Source of the DNA: Amaurobius ferox
Lineage: Eukaryota > Arthropoda > Arachnida > Araneae > Amaurobiidae
Direction of reading: 5' to 3'
Assembly: GCA_951213105.1 (NCBI GenBank)
Contig: OX578146.1
Span: forward strand, 110,566,195 to 110,630,194
DNA length: 64,000 nt
In this document: one piece after another, positions 20,728 through 33,060 of the stretch
How the letters are laid out: every line of letters starts with the position of its first letter
Position numbering within the stretch: the first letter of the stretch is position 1
Notes under the pieces: model-generated
Seen by the model: only the letters and a program-made list of their open reading frames with translations
Database searches by the model: none
Told to the model about the DNA's origin: nothing
Position numbers and translations under genes: made by a program

Positions 20728-23700
20728 GTGAGTCAACCCCTTATGTCCCATAAGTCCATAGCACCTAAACATAGCAATTTGTTGTTGACAATTTTGCCCA
20801 TTTCAGAGTATCTGGTTAGGAATAATTTGGTCAAACCAGGTGGACAAATTATTAGCTGATGTAAAAACTTTGCATCTGATCCGATCGTCATTTACTCTGT
20901 AAAATATGTACATAACTGTTCTATAGAAAGCAAAAATCTATATGCTGAGAGAGAAGCAGAAATATGGCTTACTACATGTAGAATTTAACAAGAAAACTGC
21001 CTTGGATTGATGTTTGCAGCTCTTGGATTGACTTATTCTGATGCTCGATTGTTCTTTTTAAATACACCAGGGCTCCTTTGATCCGAATTTGTTGTTTAAA
21101 ATAGGTTTCGGAGCCAATATGAATGCGTGTGTATACGTAGAGCTAGTTCTGCCGTGCACGGAATTCAAACCCGGCTTTTATGAATCTAAAGGCCAGAAAA
21201 GCTACAGGTAGGACTTTCAGCACTTTGAAAGTTCACTATATGTAGAATTTATGTGTTTGCGAGTTTAGGAAATCCCTAGTTAAGAGTTTCTTAATTCAAA
21301 AATCCTCATCTTTCCTAAAGGGGAAAATAACTAACTTTACCAGATTTTATTTTTCTCTTATAGAAATATTAAATACATTTTTACAGTGAACTACTTTTTA
21401 CAGTAAACGAGTTCGGCCAAATTATTAACCAGATTTCGAAAGAAATTAGCTGAAAGAGTATTGGGAAACCTGTGGATAAGAACAGTCACGATAAATGTAT
21501 ATTTTCTTTTCAACTTGCATTTATCTTTTTCTAGAAATCGGAGCGTTCTTCAAATTATAGAAAAAATACACTTATATTAGTTTTGAAATGTAAGAGAGAT
21601 TCTACTGAACAACCTTTAACAAATGATTTCCTTTAAATGCTTTGCATAGTATAGTAGCTTAAAGTAGCGGTATGCAAACGTTTTTACTTGCAACTTCTTT
21701 TTTAATGAAAAAACTTGATACTACTATAAAACATTTTTAGTGCTTGTAGATATGTGTGTAATATAATTTCAAAACCCCGAAATTTTCGATACCTTAAAAT
21801 TTTTGTATTATCTTTCCTATCTTTGCAATTATATATTTTTAACCTTCCTACAGCTGGAATCTGGAATCTTTCTAATGGCCCGAACAGATGCACTTTATAT
21901 TGGATATTTCACAACTAATAAGAACTCATTTCATTATCACCACTCATAATCTTGCAAAATAAAATGCGATGACACTTATGGCTTATTAAAAGTCTAAACT
22001 AGTAATACTTTCGACTAGAGAAATGGCCTAGCAATTTTAGCTTTCCAACCAACATATAACCACACACAATATTTCTACACGTGATAGGACGTGGGTTGTT
22101 GCTCCAGTCTTGAATGAAGAATTTACTTCTCGAGCAGCTTTAAGAGGATCTAGGCGTGATTCTTATGCTCTCCTGTAAAACAGACATCGTGCTCAAACTA
22201 TCTGGCTAACATGTAAATTTTAATTCGTCGAAAAGCATCTCTGCTTTCTTTGAAGATTTCCATCAGTCAGCAATAATATTGCATATATACACTCAGAAGA
22301 AATTATTAAAGACCTCTAAGAGGGCCCGACCGTATACCACTGACTGTATACCACTGGTATAAAGGTTCGTCAGTACCAATATTTAGTATCATAAATCATT
22401 TTTTGCCTTTGCTATTGCTGTAGGAATCCTCTTGGGTTTGGTTGGGGATAATTATAATGTACAGTATAAAGACACGGTTACATTTTTCTTAGCACTCTTA
22501 ACACTGTTACTTAAATTCGTAAATGACATCATAAAGTCTGAAGAAATGCTATTGTGAAAGATGAGAATCATGAAATCGAAGTAGAATGATTATATCGATA
22601 ATAGCTTTTCTTAACTCGCTATGGAATATTGCGCCACAAAGATTTTGTTCATACTTGAAAAATATTTTAAAGACAATCGTTTGTTGTAATCAATCTACCG
22701 TACATCCCTTCTGCCGTCACTTTCTCAGTGAAAACATCTCAACCGAAGAGAAATCCCGTTCATCCACAAGGTTAGGGTCAAGCTCTCACCGGTAGCGCTT
22801 GGCCACCTGTGCAGAACGGATGACATATATAAGTGCATAAGTAGCATTATTAGAGTCAAGTTGTGGTTTATATCTGTATTTGGATCCCATTGTTTCCAGC
22901 TATCGTGTTTAGGGTTGTAAATTATAGTTATGTGGAAGATATGGTTGAAATCAACTGCGACCAGGAAAAGTGTTTTATTTCAAAAGTTCATAGACGGGAA
23001 ATTTTTGTCTCGTTTAGTTAGCCTTTACTGATTTTATTAGATAAAAGACAAGTGACTGTATTGGAAAGGATTACTGTTCATGGGGGATTTCTGAGGGAAC
23101 TTTCACCGGGTTTATCTTACATGCTACAGAAACAGTAAAAACTTAACAAACGCAGTCTGTCACCAGTGTCTGAACAGACGCAGTACCAACGTTAGTGGTC
23201 AGTATCGTAGCCATTTAAAGTAATATAATTTTAAATGACGTAAATTATTTTTACAATTGACTGTCCTTTATACTTTATTGACTACAGTGTTCAAATTTAT
23301 TTCATGCTCAAAGTCTAAAAATCGCCGTCAAAATATTCAGTACTGGATTGCATATCCCTACTTTCAGCTTCTATCATACAATTGAGCAAGATATATCCTC
23401 ATTTACACAATAAGTTCAATTATGACCCCCATGCACGCATTGGAATTCTACTGGTTTATCTTTGCATGCCTATATGTCGGTTGGACACTCTACATTAAAT
23501 GGCAGTCAACCTTTGGTTTAGTGGTTATGCTGGGGACAACTGGATGAATAATGTTGGGTGAAGTCATTTATTGCATGACCAAACATCTGTTCAGGAATTA
23601 GCAGACAGTGCGTGATAGGTTTCCTGTTTTTTATACCACATTACGTAAATGTGGTAAAGTTTCAATTGGATGTTATGAATAATAAGCATTATATGTAGTA

Positions 23701-24363
23701 GAATGCCCACACCAAACCTTTGGTGGCATGTTCACACCTCATCTTTAGCAGAATGTCCAAACTTAATCTTTAATAGTATCCCGATACCTAATCTTTAGTA
23801 GAATGTCCACATCTAACCTTCAGTGATACTCAGAGTCCTTTGCCTAATCAATATTCTCCCATAAGAGTAACGGTACGTAACTTATTGCTCACAAGCACCA
23901 GAATGTTCTCACAGTTTTATGCACTTTTGTATATTTATTCCTGTACATGAAATAATTTCTAGTTGCTTTTAAAAGTTGAAAGGTTGTGAATCTCTGTTCT
24001 GTAAAATACCCACACCTAAATTGTGGTAGTACGAAAGACTTTTTAGAAGCAGGATATTTATAATATTCTTTCAGAGAAGAGATCCAGGACCATTTTGCTC
24101 GCGCTCACAAAAATGTTTTCATAGTTATGTTCTTTTTTGCATTAATTCCTAAGCGAGAAATAATTTTTATTATATGATTACTCTTGAACAGTAAATGCTT
24201 TCAGACCTATGCATCAGATCCTTGTACTATATGGGAAGTGGTTAATTCTAAGACCCTTTGAAAACAAATGCAGTCTCACAATGTTTTTCTTTTTCCTACT
24301 TAGAAAAAATGTGACGCTTCTATATTCTTACATGGCTGTGATGCAACATTTTTTCTTTTCCAG
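20728..24363 (+). other. Intron between exons F and G
   Basis: A 3.6-kb AT-rich intron. It contains the 25-bp minisatellite at 23701-23850. The start of a hAT-like end (agcggtatgcaaacgttttt near 21666) has no partner I could find. An open stretch at 22586-22795 has no resemblance that I recognise. The rest shows nothing specific. Confidence 0.8.
23701..23850. repeat. 25-bp degenerate minisatellite
   Basis: Units resembling gaatgtccacacctaatctt plus tagta start at 23701, 23726, 23751, 23776, 23801 and about 23826. Copies differ at several positions each, so the array is not recent. Confidence 0.8.
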
Positions 24364-24623
24364 GCGGTCCTGACCGTCGCTATTCCTACAGTGGCAGTTC
24401 TACTTTGCCTCACCCTCAACGATACGTGGACGTGGAGAAGAACCGGCCCTTGCTGCGGATACCGGGGGTGCCGATGCCTCCACATCCACCACCGGAGGGT
24501 TACCCTGCACCGTACGCCACCATGCCCATCAGAAGCGGCGGTGCTATCGGAACCGAAAGGCGAAGACCAACTGCTGAGGAATGCCGGGCGATCAACATGG
24601 TACGCAACGGCATGCTTCATCAC
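24364..24623 (+). CDS. Dscam: Dscam-like receptor, exon G: main part of the cytoplasmic tail
   Basis: This 260-nt exon begins in phase 1 after ttttccag and ends in phase 0 before gtaagt. It encodes GGPDRRYSYSGSSTLPHPQR, then VEKNRPLLRIPGVPMPPHPP and PEGYPAPYATMPIRSGG, and ends RRRPTAEECRAINMVRNGML plus HH. The region is proline-rich and basic. It contains PxxP sequences (VPMPPHPPPEGYP) that could bind SH3-type adaptors and several tyrosines that could be phosphorylated; both are inferences from sequence. With exons F and H the tail is only about 125 residues, far shorter than classical Dscam tails. No domain fold is apparent. Confidence 0.9.
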
Positions 24624-24767
24624 GTAAGTATGGCCACAGTCAGGTCTCACCCATCTAATTTTCTTAGATCAATTGAGTATGTATATGGCGATGCAACATT
24701 TGAAAGTTACTTTCCCATCAACATGCCGAGCGTTGGAGATGTGCTTATGGAAAAAATTAATGTCTAA
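24624..24767 (+). other. Possible read-through C-terminus after exon G
   Basis: The frame of exon G stays open past its donor for another 47 codons (VSMATVRSHPSNFLRSIEYV and so on, ending MEKINV) to a stop at 24765-24767. A polyadenylation-type AATAAA lies at 24809-24814. An unspliced, early-polyadenylated transcript would therefore give an alternative tail in place of the 26 residues of exon H. The gtaagt donor is strong, so the spliced form is probably dominant. Only the open frame and the signal are seen; use is inferred. Confidence 0.4.
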
Positions 24768-25965
24768 AAATTATTTTTTCCTAGTCTGAAACAAAAAAAA
24801 AACAAAAAAATAAATATTATAGCTGACGAAATTGTCAAGCACGGTGTACATAACTTCGCCTTGATGCATTAAAATTGCATACAAGGTTCATTGCAAACGT
24901 ATAACTAACATATACAGAAAATATGAAATGTTCCTTTTCTTTGGAGGGAGCAGATCAAAGTAGATCACAGTAACTCTGCTGTTGATGACTTTTTCTAGCT
25001 GATTGAGTCTTACCGGGAGTGCTAAGCATATCCCCAAAATGAAGTTTCACTTTAGTGTTAACAGTAGTAAAAGTACTTGTGTCTTGTAGTTTTCTTGAAT
25101 GCTTTTGGCGTCATTGTAAATCCAACATGAATCAAACGCACAATTTTCTCCAGTGGCGAAATTGCAAGAAAACAGCAATATGACAAAAAAAAACTAACTG
25201 CACAGGCAATAAAACAACAAAACTTTCGAATACAGTAGATGACATGGTGTTCAGTGACACATTAACATTAATGTCAAAATTTATGGTTTATAAATTATAA
25301 GATGTTCTTACCGAGTAAAAAGTAGGATCGACCGTGTTGTTTACAATAAAAATGCCTATTGCTTCCTAGCATGTTGCACTTTGTGCACGTTGCACTGACA
25401 CGTTGTGATTCGAAGCTCCTCCTTCTTTAGAGACTTTGTGTCATCTATTGGTTCTAATTCCTTCTTCAGGAAGTAATTATGGAAGTTCTAAACACTGGCG
25501 AATTATGAAGAAAATAAGAATATATGAACACCTATCTTATTTCATTTTATATACATTTCGTATTCAACTTTTAGTAAAATTGTTTAAATCTAACCTATAA
25601 AAATTGCTGCCAGTGCTATAGGCTACATTGAAAAATTTCAGAAAAGATCCGGACAAGTGCTGCATCTAATTGTCCAGAAATTACCATAGTATGTTTCGAA
25701 CAAGAAACTGATTCAGTTAATATTTTTGAATTTTCGGGATAAGAAACGGATGCGTTCAATTTTTACAAGAGAAAATTGAAAGTTTTCTGACCGAAACATC
25801 AAATCATTTCACCCAATCTTTTCAGCAGAGAAAAAGAAAAGTTCCGGTTTTTCTCCTCCAGGTAACAAGCTGTCCAGTGCACAGTCTCTCAAGAAAAGCC
25901 TTTCCTTCGTTCTTAGTTATGAATAATCACTTCTAGAACTAATTTTTCTTTTCCTTCTCTTACAG
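24768..25965 (+). other. Remainder of the last intron
   Basis: The intron beginning at the 24624 donor continues here as AT-rich sequence to the acceptor ctcttacag. Apart from the AATAAA at 24809 I see no repeat or other feature. Confidence 0.8.
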
Positions 25966-26046
25966 GCTACCATGGATCGTAAACGAATGGCCGGACTCAC
26001 CATTCAAGAAACAGCGGAAGTTCACCACTACGACATGGCAGCATGA
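25966..26046 (+). CDS. Dscam: Dscam-like receptor, exon H: last coding exon and stop
   Basis: The acceptor ctcttacag is followed by a phase-0 exon encoding ATMDRKRMAGLTIQETAEVH then HYDMAA and a TGA stop at 26044-26046. The 26 residues finish the cytoplasmic tail. Phase matches exon G exactly. The final DMAA is not a classical PDZ-binding ending. The joined coding sequence in this window is 1,325 nt and is open throughout. Confidence 0.88.
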   Translation, partial: ATMDRKRMAGLTIQETAEVHHYDMAA

Positions 26047-26510
26047 AGGAGTGGCTTTCCGTAACACTTCTAGCGAATCAAAAACAGGCAGCTCTTCTTA
26101 TCGATTCATTTATTCGGTTCCTCAATCGATTGCTCTCGCTTTAGGAGGGGGAATCGGCCAAAACAAAAACGTTAACCAAACCCCAAAATGGCGTAGATTT
26201 CATCCGCGAGTTTAGGTGTCGAGCTGCTGCTGTTGTTAATGTCATTGGTGATCTGAAGTACAAAGAAGGGCGAAGAAGAAAAATCTCATTTTTTCCACCT
26301 TGTTTCTGTTTAAGTTTTCGGAAGAAAAGTCTTCTTAAGTCTTTCAGTTTAAAAGTTTGAAGAATGTATGCATCTGTAAAGAGGTTGTCAGTCATAAATA
26401 TCCTTCATTTTGCTGCGTCATACCTATACTGATAAGGGAGTAAAGTTGCTGTTTATAGTGTAGGAAAGGTATGCGTTAGAAAAAGAATAAAATTCCTTCT
26501 CAAACGTAGA
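26047..26510 (+). terminator. 3' untranslated region and polyadenylation signal
   Basis: The sequence after the TGA has no further coding signal. The first strong polyadenylation hexamer is AATAAA at 26486-26491, about 440 bp downstream of the stop, so cleavage is expected near 26505-26515. Longer forms using later signals cannot be excluded. Confidence 0.6.
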
Positions 26511-29500
26511 CTTTGAACTCATTGGTTTTTCCGAAAAAGTAGACTTTAAATTTCAACTCATGTACATTTGTTCCACTCTTCTATTTGGACATATTAGAAA
26601 TAGGAAGGAAGTAAATCATTAAATATGTATATATTGGCTATCCATTTCTTTGGAACTGTTGTGTACAAAAATAACATTTTGTTAAGATTTTAAACGATCA
26701 AAGGACTGTTAAGATTTGCTGAAGAAAAACGCATGGACTGATTTTATTGAAAAAAGAATGGATGGAATATTTCAGTGAAGTTTTGTCTGCAATTTTTCTT
26801 TATGTAATTCCCTGTTTATGTCACATTCATCTTCATAATATTCATTAATGTTCTTGTCTAGTGACTATTGTTAACTCACGAAGCTAGTCGTTTTTGCCAA
26901 TGTAAACCCAAACATATCTTTGAGTGATTACGGAAAAGAAAAACTATTTGATCACGAAGGTGTGAAAATAATATACCTGCTCATCATACAACTATTTACA
27001 ACAGTCTTTGAGAGTTTATCAACATTAGACTTACTATTGTTGAACAATGTCACCGGCATTCAAGCTTTAAGAAATAGACAAAAATAAGGGAACTAAGCTT
27101 GTTCAATGCCTCCTTCATACTAAATGTCTGCCGTATATACCATTTATGTATTCGTATATTACTATTTCTGTCTATGGCAGTCAAATCTCAATAAAATTTA
27201 AACATATTTTTCACAGGATCAGAAGTCAACGTCATTTTTCGGTCACTGAAAGAGATTTGTCAAAACATTTTTTAAACTATTTTGTTAATTTTACTTCGCT
27301 ACTTTTAGAAAAATTTTATTTTCACATTAAAACAACTTTCGTCTGTATTTTATTAATGTTTTTCTTCTCTTAAAAAATTGACAGAATATGTCAGTGCATT
27401 TGTAATAATTTTTATTGCCATCAACAGATGGCGCTGGTTTAAGGCATACAGAAAATGGTTAAAAAAAATAAGTTTCTTCGAAAATATACAGGCCTTTAGT
27501 TTCTCGGAGGCATTGGTTTTTTTAAATGCTTTTTTTTAGTTCACGGATTCCCGAAGCAGCATGTCTGCAGAATTTACTACCGAAACTGGAAGCATGTTTC
27601 TCATTTTGCGAAAGTGGGAAAACTCTGAGTAAATGTCGAATGAAATCTTACTAAAATATAAAACTAGTTTTTGTGATTAAGATATCGCAGTTTTGAATGT
27701 ATAATAGAATAATCAATGAAACTATAGAAAACAAGAAAGATGTACAAAATTCAGCATATATTTAATAATTTTTTATTTAATCCTTTTGTTATGAAACAAT
27801 ATAAAGTATTAAAATATTTCAGGGAAAGTTTTGAAATACTGAAAACTAGTATAGAATATTATGGCAAATTCTTCCAGATCATATATATGCATATCGTGCA
27901 TGAAATGCTTGTATATTTTAATAAAATAATTTTAAAGCAAAATTCGTGATTGCTTTAAAATAAAATGAAAAATCATTTAACACTTATTAAATAAAACATT
28001 CAAGTATTTTCTTAAAACCAACTGAAGTGAAGAGATGAGTCATGTATCAGAATTTACAAATCAGTGTAATGTACATATTAACTCATATTAAAGCAATTTA
28101 ATACAATAGAAATTGAAAAAAAGTTTTGAAATAAGTTTAATCACCAAAAAACCAAGAAATATAAAGTATTTAAGTACTGTATTCAATTGAATGAAAAATT
28201 TATGATTCAATGTATATAATCAGAACAATTTTGGAAAACATTTGTACTTAACTGAGCACATGCAAATACCTGTTTCAGTATTTAACACCCAAAGAAGTAT
28301 GCAATTAGAAATATTTCTACATCATTAACATTCGGTTTGATTATGTTAAACTTCAGCAAAACGAAATTTTGAAGAAATTGTAAGTTGGATATTTCATAAA
28401 AAAGCAAAATAATTTCTAATGAATCAAAAATATAATTATTCTTCATCATTTGAAAAATGTTTTTTCCAGAGTCAGCATCTTTTCATTAATTTTGCGATAT
28501 TCAATTAAAAGTCAGCACTCACTCCACGCTGACAAAATGTTGCCAAACATATCTAAAAAGGAAATATTTACTCAGAGCAACTCTTCGAACGATTTACTAA
28601 AAGAAGACTTAGTTGGTATGAGAAATAACTAACAAACGAGAAATTGAAACTTGAGAGCGAACTTGGAATTTGAGTTAAAAAAATAGGTTAAACAATTGAG
28701 ATACTATCTCTGGGGAGTTCAAAGCTTAACCCCCCTAAATATTTAGGTGCTGAATTCAAATTAGCGTCCTCAGTAATGAATCTTCTGCGTGAGTTTTTGT
28801 GATACAAGTAGGTATGGAATTCTCTCTCTATGATGTCAAGAGTCTTCAACTACGCACAGCTTACCACTTTGAAAGAAATATAACAACATAACCCTGGATG
28901 TATTTCAAGGAAACTTTTGCTAGGGAACAAATACAATTTTTGCTGTTATTTATTTATTTCAGTAGCTTTGGTGTCATCATCAGTCGTCCCACCTCGATGC
29001 TTGTGGAAGTAACGAAGCAGCAGCCAAGTACTTTCCATTAGATGCAAGTTTTGGGCACAATTATTGAAGAACACTGGTGTTTGTCGCAAATCCGATCACA
29101 CCCAACTTGCTTTGGTTTTCTGGTTAGAATAAAGTTTTGTTTTCAAGTGATCCCTTCGTTACGCAACAGTTATCCACTTTCAGATGAAAAAAAAAAAAAA
29201 AAAAAAAAAAACTCTTAGTGTCGTCTGTGTGTTTGTGTGCTTGTAACTCTGCGTCTTTTCAATTCGCAGCTGGCCTGGGAGTTGATTAAAATAAAACATG
29301 AGTGCAATAAAACGCTGGAGAACAACAACGGATGGCATCAAGAACAGTAGTGTGTTAAGCCTAATGAGAATGTTCCATAATCGATTAAAAATTGCTTAGA
29401 GTATGCGTTATGCTTAGAGTTCAAGTACCTCTTCAGAGTTTCTTGCTGGATAGTGATTTAAAGGACTGGACAGCTTTTAAAGAAGTCGATGAGTGCTTAC

Positions 29501-32500
29501 AGTTATGTTTGCTATACGTGTATGAGTGTGTTTTGTTAACGTGTATATCCTGCTGATACTCATATGTGTTGACTTTGTACATAACCTTATGATCAGCGCA
29601 TACTATGCTCATGAGACTTATAGCGAAAAAGAGAAATTAATCTGCAATTGAATAAGTGGCCGTGAAAATATGCAAGCAGGTGAAAGTATTTGCAACGTCA
29701 AATTATACACGTCAGATATCAAACTGCTGCTTCAGTGCCAAAGTTACGAGTGGTCAATTCGTGGAATTCAATTCATGCAACAGTCCTATAGTTTTTGATC
29801 AAAGTGCAAAATAAGTATGCGCTAGCAAATAATTTTATCTTCTGTTTCAATCTTTTATTGATTTTCCACTGACAACCAGTCAAGTGATGTGCTTAGATTT
29901 GATAAATATTAATTTATTATTTTATCATACTTACGTTAGCGATAGGTATTGAATCGAACTATGATACATTTGATTATATCTTAACTGGCGTTCATAAATA
30001 TTTAACCAGCCGCGAAAAATATTACTACTTAACGATATAACTTCAAACCCATGTAAAATAATTATATACAATTTAAACTGTATTATAATTTTTCAAAGAA
30101 TCTTAAATAATATTATTATGACTTAGAATTGTTTCAACTTATTATGCATACATAGCTTTTAAAGTATACAGCACACTTACTCTTTAAAAAATATGCTTAT
30201 ATGCTCTTTTGATAGATTCTTAATAAAGATCTGTCGATTTCAATTTGCTTATTTTAGCTTGAATTCTATAACTTTTAATTATATTTAATTTAAAAATAAT
30301 TAATAAAACAACTATATTAAAGTTAAAATGTACACTTGAAATTTATCAAGAAAATGAGAATAAGACCCTGTATATCGCTTACTTTTTATATAAGAAATTA
30401 CAAAAGCAAGTAACCTGCAAGCATCCTGTAAATCCCCCACCTTTTCAAGTAAGAAATTACATACAAGTCTTCTTAATATGTATCATTTATAAAGTTATTT
30501 TTTATCATTTATAACATTAAGTTATCTAATTTTGTGGAATCGCATGAACTTTTATTTCATTATTTCCAGCGCAGGTAGTACACGCACAAATTTAGGTATG
30601 CAAAATATAGCAATATAGCCATGTGTATAGATAGTTGTATTTAACTTCTGTCCTCATCGCATTTAAAATTGTAGGACTGTCAATAACATAAAATAAATGG
30701 CGTTGCAATACGTTCACAGAGCATAAATACCAAGAAACAATTGATGAACTTTTCTGTTTTAAATACGAAAATTAAGTATGTTTTAAGAGCACAGAAACAT
30801 ATTTTCATGTAATTTGGGACTGTAAGTTATATTAGAACAAAAAAAAAAAACTTTTAATCTCCCCAAAGCTCTGTTGAATTTACGACTGATTTGCAATTTG
30901 AAATTCTGAGTTAGTCAACTACGGTAAATTTTCAAATTTTCACAATTTAGTAGACGATGAAACCCCCCCCCCCCCCCCACCACCACCACCACACTCACAC
31001 ACACACATTCACCTTTAGTTTAGACCAGTGTAGATAGAATAAACCCATCTAAGGACGTAATATTTTAAAAATAAATCCTTATCAAAAGAACTATTAACGT
31101 TGAATTAGTGGACTAATTATGCAAAATAAGACAGTAAATAAAACATAAACATTTATGTGGTACATATTTGACATATCCAAATTATAATAATTTAAATATC
31201 GAAATATAATTTTAATATCCGGAATATTTATGCAAATGATATTACTATAACTGACAGAAAAGTAGTATTGACTTATAAAAAAAGTGCATCATATGAAAAC
31301 TTGTGGAACTGCATAAGTGTTCCCATTTTTTTTTCCATATTTTAAGGTAAATTTGAACCACTATGTATAGAACGGAAATATTTCGATGACCAGATTTCTG
31401 TTAAATAAACTATAAAGCTCTTACATTTCATTTTTAATTTTCGTCAACATTTAAAAAAATATTATTATAAAATTAATCTAAATATTTTAGAAGTCCTTTT
31501 TTGGACAAAGCAAAATTACAACTCATAAAAAAACTACTAACTTTATTCCGTAAATTCGAACATAGCATACAATACTCAGAATTTACCATTGAAAAGGTGA
31601 TATTAATATTTATCGAATTAAATATTATTAATTTACTGATATTTAAAGGAATATTAAGCTCTATGATTGTTGTGTTATGTGTTTAACAGTTTTATTACAA
31701 AAATAATATTCCAGGACTTTCGACAGAATTTTTACGACTTTCTCCACAGCATGTTTCCATAAATATGCATGTGTTTTGTATCATTGGATTCTAATCCATT
31801 TAAGAGGTGCTGTTATTTTACGAATGATATCTAAGAAATATACTAAACAATAAAGCTTGTAATTTTTCGTCAAAACTTTTAAAAGGATGTTAAAGTGAAA
31901 ATTAATACGTTCAAAAGACATATTACATTAAACTAAAGGGGAATATAGAAATAACATATTTGTGAAATTGTAACTACTGAAAGGTTATCAATTGTTTTAA
32001 TGGTATAACTCATATATATTGTAAAAGCATTTCAGTAAACCAAAGTTCCTTATGCTTTATTTTTTCTGTATTACTTGATAAGTACCCAATACTATGCATG
32101 TGATGATTTATGTACGGTTATTTGTTGTTATTTAAAAAAATTACAATGTGATTTCTAACATTTTAATTCTAAATCTAAAACAATGTTTGAATAATCCTTT
32201 TACTCCAACATTATTTACTATGCATTTGTCTTACGCTAATGATAATGAATAGTTAATATCAAATTATATTCAGTGTATATTTTACGTATTATACGTCATT
32301 TTCTACATGTTTTACTGGCAATTATGAATACAATTATCTGTTATATAAAATTGAAGACAGTTGCTTTATCACAGCTTAATGAAAACATATTTTCACAAGC
32401 ATGCATGTGTTAGGTATTATTGGATTCTAATCCACTTAAAGGGTGCTGTTTAGAATGTATTTCTTTCGATTTTCGTCTTTAAGGGGATGAGAAAGACAAT

Positions 32501-32578
32501 TAATTTTATTCCTCTTTGTTATTCCTATGACAAAGTCAAAAATTATCGTTTGTTGCCGTGTATCATAAATACTTTAAT
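26511..32578. other. Intergenic AT-rich region
   Basis: I see no exon, RNA gene or intact mobile element. A poly-A run lies near 29187-29210, and a 16-C run with CCA and CA repeats at 30963-31007. A segment around 31755-31830 (ggattctaatccatttaag) recurs in diverged form at about 32395-32460. The scattered open frames are short, AT-rich and lack family resemblance. Confidence 0.7.
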
Positions 32579-33060
32579 TTCTAGTGCAGAGATGGGCAAA
32601 CTTACAGGAGGACCAAAGAAAACAAAAATTTTTGGAGGGCCAAAAGCATTTATTCATGATTTTTCCCTCAAAATTAATTTACATTTAAAAAATATTAAGA
32701 ATGCAAAACAATGATAAAACAATCTACTAAATTGGTTTTAAATTCATTTAGAAGGTTTTAAATGATGAGGAGTGATGTGAGTGAAACTTTAATTGAGCTT
32801 CCAGAATTTTTTCAATCTGTGTTAAACTAAAAGAATATGATTCTAAGGAGAGAAGAAAACTGCTCATCAATAAGTCGAATTCTGAGATCATTTTCCCCAT
32901 GTTTCATGGTTAAAAACACATGAAACATTGCCATATGTTTTTGGACATGATTTACCAAGTTCGGAAATATTGATTTTGGCATGGCTTTATAAAAATCCAG
33001 TTTTGTTGTGTGGGCCGTATTTGATCCGCTGGCCGTGGTTTTGCCATCCCTGGTATAGTG
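32579..33060. mobile_element. hAT-type MITE with 8-bp target duplication
   Basis: The body at 32587-33052 begins cagagatgggcaaactt. It ends, read as complement, cagggatggcaaaaccacgg. Both are the CAGnGnTGGCAAA-type ends typical of hAT elements. The flanking octamers ttctagtg (32579-32586) and gtatagtg (33053-33060) agree at six of eight positions, as expected of an aged hAT target duplication. The right end also carries the gggccgtatttgatccgctg pattern seen near many hAT termini. No transposase frame remains. Confidence 0.75.

Noticed and set aside
21121..21190. Possible SINE promoter (gtagagctagttc and aattcaaacccgg)
   Set aside because: The spacing of about 25 bp is too short for A and B boxes and no target duplication was found.
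21660..21700. hAT-like end agcggtatgcaaacgttttt
   Set aside because: No matching opposite terminus or 8-bp duplication could be found nearby.
24300..24650. Minus-strand open frame of 116 codons
   Set aside because: It is the antisense of cytoplasmic-tail exon G, which is supported by splice phase and composition.
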